Position numbers and translations under genes: made by a program. Positions 19,885-27,754 of a DNA stretch of 64,000 nt are shown piece by piece. Position 1 is the first letter of the stretch, and every line of letters begins with the position of its first letter. This stretch comes from an uncultured Collinsella sp. Lineage in GTDB: Bacteria; Actinomycetota; Coriobacteriia; Coriobacteriales; Coriobacteriaceae. Below the pieces are notes generated by a model. That model had not been told where the DNA came from. It saw only the letters and a program-made list of their open reading frames with translations, and searched no databases. The stretch covers positions 1 to 64,000 of the forward strand of contig UQTV01000007.1 in NCBI GenBank assembly GCA_900544095.1, read 5' to 3'.

Positions 19885-20205
19885 TTAGAACGGCATGCCC
19901 GGGATGTTGAGGCCGCCGGTGATGGCGCCCATCTGCTTGTTGGCGAGCTCGTTGACACCGCGGACGGCCTCGTTGACGGCAGCCATGATCATGTCCTGCA
20001 GCATATCGACGTCCTCGGGATCGAGGGCATCGGGGTCGATGGTGAGGTTGACGAGCTCCATCTCGCCGTTGACGGTCACCTTGACCATGCCGCCGCCGGC
20101 AGAGGCGTCGACGGTCTGGGACTTGAGGTTCTCCTGCGCGGCGGCAAGCTGCTCCTGCATCTTGCGGGCCTGCTTCATCATCTGCTGCATGTTCATACCG
20201 GCCAT
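19885..20205 (-). CDS. YbaB/EbfC nucleoid-associated protein
   Basis: A 106-residue DNA-binding protein of the YbaB/EbfC family, which forms dimers on DNA. It begins MAGMNMQQMMKQARKMQEQL (coiled), then has the VNGEMELVNLTIDPDALDPED core and ends with AITGGLNIPGMPF. It lies 13 bases upstream of recR with a good GGAGCC ribosome site. Position beside recR and dnaX agrees with the family's usual neighbourhood. Confidence 0.95.
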   Translation of the reverse strand: MAGMNMQQMMKQARKMQEQLAAAQENLKSQTVDASAGGGMVKVTVNGEMELVNLTIDPDALDPEDVDMLQDMIMAAVNEAVRGVNELANKQMGAITGGLNIPGMPF

Positions 20206-20381
20206 GATGGCTCCTTTACGTGCGGCCGCGCGACAAGCTGCAAGGGCAGCCGGAGCACGGCGGGACTTTCAAACTCAAAAATCGTACCACGGCTCGGGGC
20301 CAGCGAGCGGGGCGGACACACTACCTCAGTCGATATACATGTCCTGGGGCGCAAGCAGCGCCCAAAGATTATGCAAGGTCG

Positions 20382-20403
20382 AATTATGCAAGATTGCATA
20401 ATT
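20382..20403. promoter_or_regulatory. 10-bp palindrome upstream of ybaB
   Basis: AATTATGCAA, a 2-base gap and TTGCATAATT form a perfect dyad. A further half-site ATTATGCAAG begins at 20369, 15 bases before the same string in the dyad. It lies in the 245-base gap between the DUF4160 gene and ybaB and looks like a repressor site. The regulator is unknown; the DUF4160 pair is one candidate. Confidence 0.45.
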
Positions 20404-20450
20404 ATCTCGACGCAGGCTAACAAGCTGGAAATAGCCCCAATGATCAGCCC

Positions 20451-20723
20451 TCAACAGTAGAACGATAGCCCGCCGGTTGTTTCTTTCCAACGTTTGCAAA
20501 TCAGTGCATGGTTAGATGAAACAAACTGCATAATATCGCGTAAATCCCGAGCAGGAATATCGCCCTTGTTATGGGCCAGCTTGCATCCGCCGGAGCGGGT
20601 AAGCCATATCTTGGTCGCCTCGGCGGTGGGGCGCTTGACCGCGATATGAACATGGACGGGCTCGCCGTTCTCCCCTGTCCAGAAAAAGATGATGTACGGC
20701 CCGAGTCGGAAAAGACTAGGCAT
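20451..20723 (-). CDS. DUF4160-domain protein
   Basis: A 90-residue protein with the DUF4160 pattern: MPSLFRLGPYIIFFW, then GEPVHVHIAVKRP and the helical end DLRDIMQFVSSNH. DUF4160 genes usually sit beside a short partner gene and are often considered toxin-antitoxin-like, though the activity is not established. Here the start overlaps the last 8 bases of the 86-residue gene upstream. The pair interrupts the usual dnaX-ybaB-recR order, which suggests insertion of a small accessory module. Confidence 0.8.
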   Translation of the reverse strand: MPSLFRLGPYIIFFWTGENGEPVHVHIAVKRPTAEATKIWLTRSGGCKLAHNKGDIPARDLRDIMQFVSSNHALICKRWKETTGGLSFYC

Positions 20724-20976
20724 AGACCCGTCCGCCTTCGTAAGCAAAACGCAGGATGAGCGGGGCATTGTTGCGTACAAAATCATCGAGCTCTTTGAGG
20801 TCTGCTTCGCTAAAGCCCTCGTGCGACACCCAATTGAATGCCGGCAAGATGCACTCCGCCGTGTCAAAACCCCAATCGCGTGGGCGCTCCACAACGACCT
20901 TCACCGTATTGTCCTCACGGACTTCGGAATACGAAACTTGCGTATCGTCCTCAAGGCGGACATATTCCCACATCAT
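20716..20976 (-). CDS. Small partner of the DUF4160 gene
   Basis: An 86-residue hypothetical protein, MMWEYVRLEDDTQVSYSEV to the C-terminal FAYEGGRVYA. No domain is recognised with confidence. It is rich in acidic and aromatic residues and has no membrane segment. Its 3' end overlaps the start of the DUF4160 gene, so the two are made together. It takes the place that DUF2442-like partners hold elsewhere, but the sequence does not clearly match that family. Confidence 0.65.
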   Translation of the reverse strand: MMWEYVRLEDDTQVSYSEVREDNTVKVVVERPRDWGFDTAECILPAFNWVSHEGFSEADLKELDDFVRNNAPLILRFAYEGGRVYA

Positions 20977-21030
20977 AAGCTCGCTCCGTTCAAAGACGTC
21001 TCTTCTTGAGCAGTATACCCGCCTGTACAG

Positions 21031-23493
21031 CTACTCCACCGGTTTGAAGATGGTGGACTGACCGAAGACGCTGCGGATGAGGGCTTTGGCCTCGTCCTCG
21101 GTCTGCGGGATGCTTGGGGCTGCGCCCTGATGGCCGAAGGGACTGCCCGCGCCGGGGTTGGACTCCCAGGGAGCTGCAGGAGCGTCCTCCTCTTTGGGGG
21201 CAGTTGCAGCGGGCTTGGGCGCGGGCGTCGCACCCGGCACGTCGAACGGAGGCAGATCGTCCCCGCTCGCATCGCCTGCAAAGCCGCCGACCATGGCGTC
21301 ATCGTAGGGCACCTGCTCGGATTCCCACGGTGCAGACTGCGCAGACGGCTGAGCCTTGGGAGCGGACGCGCGCTCGGGCGCTCGGGGTGCGGGCTCGGTC
21401 GGGAGCTTGCCCGTGGCAGGAGCGCCAGCGGGGTTGTCGGAGCGCAGCCAGGGGGCTTTGCCCAGGTCGGATGACTTGGGCGCAGGCGCGGCGGCAGGCT
21501 TGGGCGTGGGGACCGAAGCAGCCGATTTGGCCGCGGCTGGCTTAGGCGCCGACGGGGTCGGTGCCATCACCGGCGTCGCTTGCTGCTGCGGAGCGCTGGC
21601 GCTCGAGGATACAGGGGCCGCCGAGGACACGGGTTGCGGGTCCGCAGATACCGCAGCCCGTGCAGATGGAGAATGCTCCTCATGTTGAGGAGCCGGCGTG
21701 CCACCCCCATCCAGGACATAGTCGACGGTACGACGACCGAAGACCGCACTGACTGTCGGCAGGACCACCGACTGCGTGTCGGCGCGTCCGAGCATCTTGA
21801 TGGCAAAGGTCGAGCCCGCGGGGAACGAGACCGTGAGCTTGGAGCCGTCGTCGGCCGTGGCGCGGGCGTTGAGCAAAAGTCCCGCGTAGGAGGCCTGACG
21901 AGCCTTGACGCGCTCGACAACCTCGGCCCATTTGCGCTGGAGCTCGCCGGCATCCTCAACCGCAGGGGTCTCGGCGGCGCCGGCGGCAGCAACCTGAGCG
22001 GCAGTGTTGGGCTTGGACACCGGCACGGTCGATGCCGCAGGCGCGGGAGCCGCAACGGGTTGAGGTGCAGGCGTTACAGGTTTGGGCGCCGACGCAGGAG
22101 CCGCGGACTTGGGCGCAGACTGAGCCGCCGGAGCGGCAGCACCACGGTCCCAAGGCATACCGCCCTGATGCGCGGACGTAGCAGCGGGGGCGGCAGTCGC
22201 CGCGGGAGTAGCGGCTCGGGCACCCGAGATCAGCGTCGGCTGCTGAGCAGCAACGGGTACGGACGCCGCAGGCACGGCGGCCTGAGCAGCAGCCACGCTC
22301 GCCGGTACCGCTGCATTGGCAACCATGGCCTCCAGACGTGCCATGCGCTCGGCCAATGCCTCAATCGTTAAATCAGCCTCGGGACGTGCCAGACGCGTGC
22401 AGGCAATCTCGAGCACCAGGCGCACGTCGCTCGCACCCCTCATCTCCAATGCGGCGTCGTCGAGCACCGTCAGCACACGGGCCAGGCGGTCGGCAGGATG
22501 CTCGCCAAAGGCAGCAGCCTCGGCAGCAAGCGCCTCGGCCTGCTCGGCCCCGCCCTCAAACAGCTCGGCGCGGGCACCGGCAACGCAGGCAACGTACACG
22601 TCACGCACATGCGCCACCAGGTCGCGCGTCAGCTCCAGCAGGTCGTTTCCTTCCTCGACCTGCGCACGGATCAGTCCATAGAGCTCGGCAACATCGCGAT
22701 CGGCAATGGCGCGGGAAAACTCGCCCAAAATCTGGTCCGAAACCTCGCCTAAAAGCGAGCGGGCGTCGTCCGCATGCACAGAACCGTTGCCAAAGACGCT
22801 CAGCTGCTCCAGCGTGGACAATGCGTCGCGCATGCCACCCTTGGCATGGCGCGCCACAATAGCCAGCGCCTCGTCGTCGTAATCGAAGCCCTCCTGCTCG
22901 CACACGTATGCCAAGCGATGCTCAATATCCTCGTTGCCGATGCGATGGAAATCGAAACGCTGGCAGCGCGAGAGGATGGTCTCCAGAATCTTTTGCGGGT
23001 CGGTGGTGCACAGCACAAAGATCACGTGTGCCGGCGGCTCCTCAAGCGTCTTGAGCAGCGCGTTGAATGCCGCCGTCGTGAGCATGTGGACCTCGTCGAT
23101 GATATAGATCTTGTACTTGCCGCGCACCGGGGCAAAGTTGACGGAGTTGATGATCTCCTCGCGCACGTTGTCCACGCCGGTACGGCTTGCGGCATCGAGC
23201 TCGTAGACGTCCGGATGGTTGCCCTCGGCGATGAGCTCGCACTCCTCGCAGGTGCCGTCGGGCATGCAGCCGCTTGCACCCTCGGCGCGCGCCGCCTCGG
23301 CATTGCGGCACAGCAGCGCCTTGGCCAGAATGCGCGCCATAGTGGTCTTGCCCGTGCCGCGCGGTCCGCAGAACAGGTAGGCGTGGGACAGGCGCCCCTC
23401 GGTGATGGCGTGCTCGAGCGTCGAGACGATATGCTGCTGGCCCACCACGGAGTCAAAGGTGAGCGGGCGATACTTTCGGTACAACGATTCCAT
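21031..23493 (-). CDS. dnaX: DNA polymerase III subunits gamma and tau
   Basis: Clamp-loader ATPase and organiser of the replisome. The 820 residues start MESLYRKYRPLTFDSVVGQQ. They contain Walker A GPRGTGKT (43-50), zinc cysteines C62, C76, C82 and C85, the VDNVREEI and DEVHML motifs, and the sensor-1 CTTDPQK. From about 390 follow long Ala/Pro-rich linkers around a C-terminal tau-type domain (AGELQRKWAEVVERVKARQ). The ATG at 23491-23493 has GGGGGAG upstream. It begins the dnaX...ybaB-recR run and is divergent from the gene at 23610. No clear frameshift signal for a short gamma form was identified. Confidence 0.96.
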   Translation of the reverse strand: MESLYRKYRPLTFDSVVGQQHIVSTLEHAITEGRLSHAYLFCGPRGTGKTTMARILAKALLCRNAEAARAEGASGCMPDGTCEECELIAEGNHPDVYELDAASRTGVDNVREEIINSVNFAPVRGKYKIYIIDEVHMLTTAAFNALLKTLEEPPAHVIFVLCTTDPQKILETILSRCQRFDFHRIGNEDIEHRLAYVCEQEGFDYDDEALAIVARHAKGGMRDALSTLEQLSVFGNGSVHADDARSLLGEVSDQILGEFSRAIADRDVAELYGLIRAQVEEGNDLLELTRDLVAHVRDVYVACVAGARAELFEGGAEQAEALAAEAAAFGEHPADRLARVLTVLDDAALEMRGASDVRLVLEIACTRLARPEADLTIEALAERMARLEAMVANAAVPASVAAAQAAVPAASVPVAAQQPTLISGARAATPAATAAPAATSAHQGGMPWDRGAAAPAAQSAPKSAAPASAPKPVTPAPQPVAAPAPAASTVPVSKPNTAAQVAAAGAAETPAVEDAGELQRKWAEVVERVKARQASYAGLLLNARATADDGSKLTVSFPAGSTFAIKMLGRADTQSVVLPTVSAVFGRRTVDYVLDGGGTPAPQHEEHSPSARAAVSADPQPVSSAAPVSSSASAPQQQATPVMAPTPSAPKPAAAKSAASVPTPKPAAAPAPKSSDLGKAPWLRSDNPAGAPATGKLPTEPAPRAPERASAPKAQPSAQSAPWESEQVPYDDAMVGGFAGDASGDDLPPFDVPGATPAPKPAATAPKEEDAPAAPWESNPGAGSPFGHQGAAPSIPQTEDEAKALIRSVFGQSTIFKPVE

Positions 23494-23609
23494 GGGTGCT
23501 CCCCCGGGTATACTGAGTCTTGTTGCCGCGGCGGCCATGCGGTCGCACGGCATACTGCATTCCATAATAACCCGTACGGCGAGCCCGCCGCGATAGGAGT
23601 CCAAAGAGC

Positions 23610-24326
23610 ATGGCAGACGCAGAGAGCAACCTCGTTCCCTCCGAAGCAGCCGACCAGGTCGAGGTCGCGCTCGAGGCGCAGGCAGCAGCCGATGACGGCA
23701 TCCTGTACCTCAACGAGTATCAGTACGAAAACGATCTGGTCACCGACTTCGCCCGCCTGGTCGCCTCGCCCAGACGCCGCGGCTCCCTGTATGTCGCCGC
23801 CGCCATTGCCGCCCTGCTGGGTATTGGCATGCTGGTAGCCGGTGGCAACTGGATCAAGTTCGGCGTCGTCCTGATCGTGTTCGGTGCTTTTTTGGCCTGG
23901 TGGAGCAAAAACCTGCACCACACGCTCGCCCGCGACTTTATCGACGCCGTCGAGGCCGACGAGTCCATGGGTGGCCGCTATCGCCGCGTCGCCGCCAACG
24001 AGGACGGCCTGATGGTTTGGGGCAAGAGCGGCAAGTCGCAGTTCTTCCCGTTTGAAAAGCTCGACCACGTGCTCGACGGCGAGCGCATCTTTGTGGCCAT
24101 GTTCGCCGACCAGGGCGTGACGATCCCCAAGGACACCTTTGTTCGCGGCGATGCCGAGCAGTTTGGCACCTTCCTCAAGGCGCGCATCAACAAAAAACTC
24201 CGCATTGAGACCAAACGCAAGAAGATGAAGGCCGAGAAGGCCGCCGCCGAGGCCAAGCAGGGCGACAAGCCCCAGGAGACCAAGGGCAAGCAACGCAAGC
24301 AGAAGAAGAACAAGAAGAAGCGCTAA
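23610..24326 (+). CDS. YcxB-like membrane protein
   Basis: A 238-residue protein with two adjacent membrane helices (YVAAAIAALLGIGMLVAGG and FGVVLIVFGAFLAWW, about 60-95). A soluble domain with the YcxB-like pattern follows (RRVAANEDGLMVWGKSG, FPFEKLDHVLDGERIFVAM). The C-terminal 40 residues are very Lys-rich. An AGGAG lies about 11 bases before the ATG. It is divergent from dnaX across 116 bases. The function is not known; YcxB-type domains are seen in small membrane proteins of Firmicutes and Actinobacteria. Confidence 0.7.
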   Translation: MADAESNLVPSEAADQVEVALEAQAAADDGILYLNEYQYENDLVTDFARLVASPRRRGSLYVAAAIAALLGIGMLVAGGNWIKFGVVLIVFGAFLAWWSKNLHHTLARDFIDAVEADESMGGRYRRVAANEDGLMVWGKSGKSQFFPFEKLDHVLDGERIFVAMFADQGVTIPKDTFVRGDAEQFGTFLKARINKKLRIETKRKKMKAEKAAAEAKQGDKPQETKGKQRKQKKNKKKR

Positions 24327-24470
24327 GGCCAAGTCAGACAGGCAGCCTCGCATCCCGCTATCCTCCCCATGCACCCGAGCGTGCTACACTAGCAGCATCT
24401 ATGCCACCGCGAATGGCTCGGCCCCACGCCCGCCACTCGCAAACGAACTTTAAACGCACGAGGGTTGGCC

Positions 24471-26324
24471 ATGCCGCTTTTCTCGCAACATACCGCCCGG
24501 TTCTCGCCGGACGTTCCCTTGGAGGGCACCAGCTCTCGCGAGCTGCTCAAGCGGTACCAGCCGCTCGAGACACTTGCGACCGGCGGTTTTGGCTCCATCG
24601 AGATCTGCCGCGACACGCACCTGCGCCGCCGCGTCGCCATTAAACGCATCCCCCTTATCAACGGTGCCGGCATGCCCGCTAGCGACATCATGGATGTCCT
24701 GCGCGAGGCGCACACTGCCGCCATGCTTCAACATCCCAATATCGTGCAGGTCATCGACTTTACGCACGATACCGCCTATGCCTACCTGGTTATGGAATAT
24801 GTCGACGGCATGTCGCTGGCCGAGTTTTTGCATCGCGTGGACGGCCATTCGCTCACCTTTGACGAGGCCGCGGCCATTGCCGATGCCCTGGGCCAGGCGC
24901 TCACCTTTGCCCATAGTAATGGCGTGCTCCACCTGGACATCAAGCCCGCCAACGTGCTCATCGACCACTCGGGCAATGTAAAGCTCACCGACTTTGGCAT
25001 GGCGCGGCTGTCGTCTGCTGGCGGCTTTGGCGGCTCGCGCGGCGGCACCATCGGCTACATGCCACCCGAGCAGCTCGACATCGAGACCGGCACGGTTGAC
25101 GAGCGCGCCGATGTCTTTGCCCTTGCCTGTGTGATCTACGAGGGCCTGTGCGGCAGCGCTCCCTTTATGGCCGCCACGCCCGGCGACTCGCTCGGCCGCA
25201 TCATCGGCGGCGCCACCTACCCCAGCGAGCTCATCCCGCATTTTCCCCCGGGAGCCGAGGCTACGCTCATGAGCGCCCTCTCCCCCATGCCGCAAGACCG
25301 CCCCAACAGCATCGAGGCATTTTGCGACCAGCTGCTCGCCGGCTTGGGCAGCGTGCGCGAGGGCCGTCGCAGCCTGGAGCAGATGGTGGGCGAGCTTTCG
25401 GATGACGAGCAGGAGCCCGACGATATCGAGCCGTCGCACTATGAGGACGACGCCATAGAGGTCGACCCCGCACTCGGCTGGGCGGGCACGCGCTGGAGCC
25501 ATGCGCGCGACTACACCATGCGCGCTATCTCGGCGCTAGCGTGCGGAACCTTTAGCTTTTTGCTGATGCAAGCGGCCGGGGTCGCGGCGCTTCCCGGCCT
25601 GGTCATTGCGGCCATCGCGATCGGAGCGGCGGCTGGCCTGGCCCCCCAGATTGGCTCGGCCATCTCGGCTGTGGGCTTTTTGGTGCTCATGGCCAACGCC
25701 ACCATGCAGGCACAGGGCATCCTGTCGATGCTGCCCGTCGCGGTGATCTTTGCCGCCGCCATGTCCGGTTGGTGGATCGCCTGGGGTCGCACCGAGGCTG
25801 CCGCGAGCGCCACGCTCACCTGTGCACTCGCGCTTGGCTGTCTGACCGGCAATACCTTCCTGGCAGCTGGGGTCGCCGCCGGCGTCGCGTCATTTTGGCT
25901 CGGCCCGGCAAGCGCCGCCGCGGCAACGGGCATGGGCGCGCTTTTTGCCCGTCTGGCCACGGTCGCGCTTTCAGCCGGAGGCGTGCTGGGGCTCGGTAAC
26001 GTTGCCGCAGCGCTGGGAGACCCGCTCCTTTGGGCTGCCTTTGTGCTGGTCGCGGCAACTGCCGCAGCGTCATCCGCGCTGCTCAATGCCCATGCCAAGC
26101 GTGCCGATCAGGGCTCAAACCTTGCCGCAATCGCTGCCATCGCTGTCACCGGCATCGGCTGCGCAGCGGCGTCCTGTCTTGCACACCATATGGAAATTGC
26201 CGGCCTTGCAGCCGCGGTCGTCGCCAAGGCGGCGGTTGCGGGAACCCTATCCTCTATAATCGTTGGGATATGCCTATATTTGCTCGGATACCAAAGAACC
26301 TATACGGAGAGTGATCTTTCGTGA
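24471..26324 (+). CDS. Ser/Thr kinase fused to a polytopic membrane domain
   Basis: The N-terminal 280 or so residues form a Hanks-type kinase: glycine loop LATGGFGSIEI, Lys in VAIKRI, catalytic loop HLDIKPAN (about residue 154; Leu replaces the usual Arg of HRD), DFG in LTDFGMAR. Catalytic Asp and Lys are kept, so it can be active but is not of the activation-loop-regulated RD type. From about residue 350 to 610 comes a string of Ala/Gly-rich membrane helices with no recognised family. The ATG at 24471 is preferred to a TTG two codons earlier; both ribosome sites are weak. Its stop overlaps the next start (GTGA), tying it to the FHA, phosphatase and wall genes. Confidence 0.85.
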   Translation: MPLFSQHTARFSPDVPLEGTSSRELLKRYQPLETLATGGFGSIEICRDTHLRRRVAIKRIPLINGAGMPASDIMDVLREAHTAAMLQHPNIVQVIDFTHDTAYAYLVMEYVDGMSLAEFLHRVDGHSLTFDEAAAIADALGQALTFAHSNGVLHLDIKPANVLIDHSGNVKLTDFGMARLSSAGGFGGSRGGTIGYMPPEQLDIETGTVDERADVFALACVIYEGLCGSAPFMAATPGDSLGRIIGGATYPSELIPHFPPGAEATLMSALSPMPQDRPNSIEAFCDQLLAGLGSVREGRRSLEQMVGELSDDEQEPDDIEPSHYEDDAIEVDPALGWAGTRWSHARDYTMRAISALACGTFSFLLMQAAGVAALPGLVIAAIAIGAAAGLAPQIGSAISAVGFLVLMANATMQAQGILSMLPVAVIFAAAMSGWWIAWGRTEAAASATLTCALALGCLTGNTFLAAGVAAGVASFWLGPASAAAATGMGALFARLATVALSAGGVLGLGNVAAALGDPLLWAAFVLVAATAAASSALLNAHAKRADQGSNLAAIAAIAVTGIGCAAASCLAHHMEIAGLAAAVVAKAAVAGTLSSIIVGICLYLLGYQRTYTESDLS

Positions 26325-27331
26325 ACTTCCTGAACATCTTCGAGGACCACGTGGCCGGCATCTTCGGTGCCACCCGTGCCCCGTTCTCCTTTAAGAAGCT
26401 TGCCAAGCAGGCCGCTCGCGACATGGAGGATCAGACTCTGGTGATTAATGGCGTCAACACGGCGCCGGCACTCTATACCATCCTTATCGCCGCCGACGAC
26501 GATCCCATGCTCGCCCCGTTCTACCCCGAGCTTTCGCGCGAGGTCCGCGAGTTTGTGAAGGCGCAGGCCGAAAAGCGCCGCTATGTCTTTGTCGGCGAGC
26601 CCCTCGTGCGCTTTATGATCGATCCGCAGCTGCGCGCCGGCAAGTTCTCGGTCTTTGCCGAGAACGTCGATGCCCCCACGCTCGGTCGCCTGTACGAGGA
26701 AGAGCGCGCCTATCAAAACGGCCTGGGCCAGAGCAACTCCGCGGCAAGCCGTGCCGCCAGCGCCCCGCGCGCCGGCCAGCAGCAGTTTGCTGCCCCGCAG
26801 CAGCAGCGCCCCGCCGCCATGCCCCAGCAGCAGCCGACGCCTCGCGCCGCCGCTCCCGACCCGCTTGCCGTGGCAGATCCCTTCGCGCCTAGCGTCCCCG
26901 ACCCCGCCGCTCCTATCCCGGTGCCGCAGACCGTCTCGCGCGACGCGCTTGCCGGCATGGGCGGAGCCGCCGCGACCGGTGCCGCCGTGGGCCTAGGCGC
27001 CGCAGCCGGTATCGCCTCCAACATGGCGAGCACTCGCGCCCCGCAGCGCCCGCTCGCCCAGCTCGTCGACGTCGTGAGCGGCGAGAGCCATAGCATCACC
27101 TCCGCACAGGTGACCATCGGTCGCGAGCGTTCGGTTTCGGACATTGCCCTGCGCGACCCCAACGTGTCGCGCCGCCACGCCCAGCTCACCTTTACGGGCT
27201 CGGATTGGTCGATCGAGGACCTCAATTCCACCAACGGCACGCTCGTCAACAACCGCCGCATTACGCGCTGCCCGCTGCGCAACGGCGATCTGCTGACGTT
27301 TGGCCTGAGTACCTTTGAATTTAGGGGATAG
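26321..27331 (+). CDS. fhaA: FhaA-like protein (DUF3662 plus FHA)
   Basis: A 336-residue protein. Residues 1-115 match the DUF3662 domain (FLNIFEDHVAGIFGATRAPF, PALYTILIAADDDPML). A Gln/Ala/Pro-rich linker follows, then a C-terminal FHA domain (VTIGRERSVSDIALRD, VSRRHAQL, IEDLNSTNGTLVNN). In actinobacteria FhaA binds phosphorylated partners of PknB at the cell wall machinery, such as the lipid II flippase MviN; a similar role is inferred here. The start is a GTG overlapping the kinase stop, with GGAGAG upstream. Next in the run is a smaller FHA protein. Confidence 0.9.
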   Translation: MNFLNIFEDHVAGIFGATRAPFSFKKLAKQAARDMEDQTLVINGVNTAPALYTILIAADDDPMLAPFYPELSREVREFVKAQAEKRRYVFVGEPLVRFMIDPQLRAGKFSVFAENVDAPTLGRLYEEERAYQNGLGQSNSAASRAASAPRAGQQQFAAPQQQRPAAMPQQQPTPRAAAPDPLAVADPFAPSVPDPAAPIPVPQTVSRDALAGMGGAAATGAAVGLGAAAGIASNMASTRAPQRPLAQLVDVVSGESHSITSAQVTIGRERSVSDIALRDPNVSRRHAQLTFTGSDWSIEDLNSTNGTLVNNRRITRCPLRNGDLLTFGLSTFEFRG

Positions 27332-27337
27332 TCGCTT

Positions 27338-27754
27338 ATGAACATCGATATCGTCCTTTTTGCAGGCCGCATCGTCCTGGTCGCCCTGCTCTATATCTTC
27401 CTGTTCGCCGTCATGAAGACCGGCGTGGGACTCGTGCGCGGGCAGCGCCGCGACTCGGCTATCTGGACGATCGATGTGGACAAGGGCCCGCGCGGTATCC
27501 GCGGCATCCACGTAGACATGCTCGGCCCCGTCATCGTCGGTCGCTCTCCGTCTTCGGACATCTGCATCAACGAACCGTTCGTCTCGGCCTCGCATGCGCG
27601 CTTTTCGCTGCAGGGCCCGGCGCTCATCATCGAGGACCTCAACTCGCTTAACGGCACGCTCGTCAACGGCCGCCAGCTCGTGGAGCCCGCGACGCTGCGT
27701 GAGGGCGACGAAGTCCAGATTGGCGACGTGGTCATGAAGGTGAACCGTCGATGA
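27338..27754 (+). CDS. fhaB: FhaB-like membrane FHA protein
   Basis: A 138-residue protein with one N-terminal membrane helix (VLFAGRIVLVALLYIFLFAV) and a C-terminal FHA domain (VIVGRSPSSDICINEPFVSASHARF, IEDLNSLNGTLVNG). This is the FhaB (FipA-like) layout found beside pstP and rodA in actinobacteria. It starts 6 bases after fhaA, behind an AGGGGA site, and its stop overlaps the phosphatase start (ATGA). It probably recruits phosphorylated division or elongation proteins to the membrane. Confidence 0.9.
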   Translation: MNIDIVLFAGRIVLVALLYIFLFAVMKTGVGLVRGQRRDSAIWTIDVDKGPRGIRGIHVDMLGPVIVGRSPSSDICINEPFVSASHARFSLQGPALIIEDLNSLNGTLVNGRQLVEPATLREGDEVQIGDVVMKVNRR

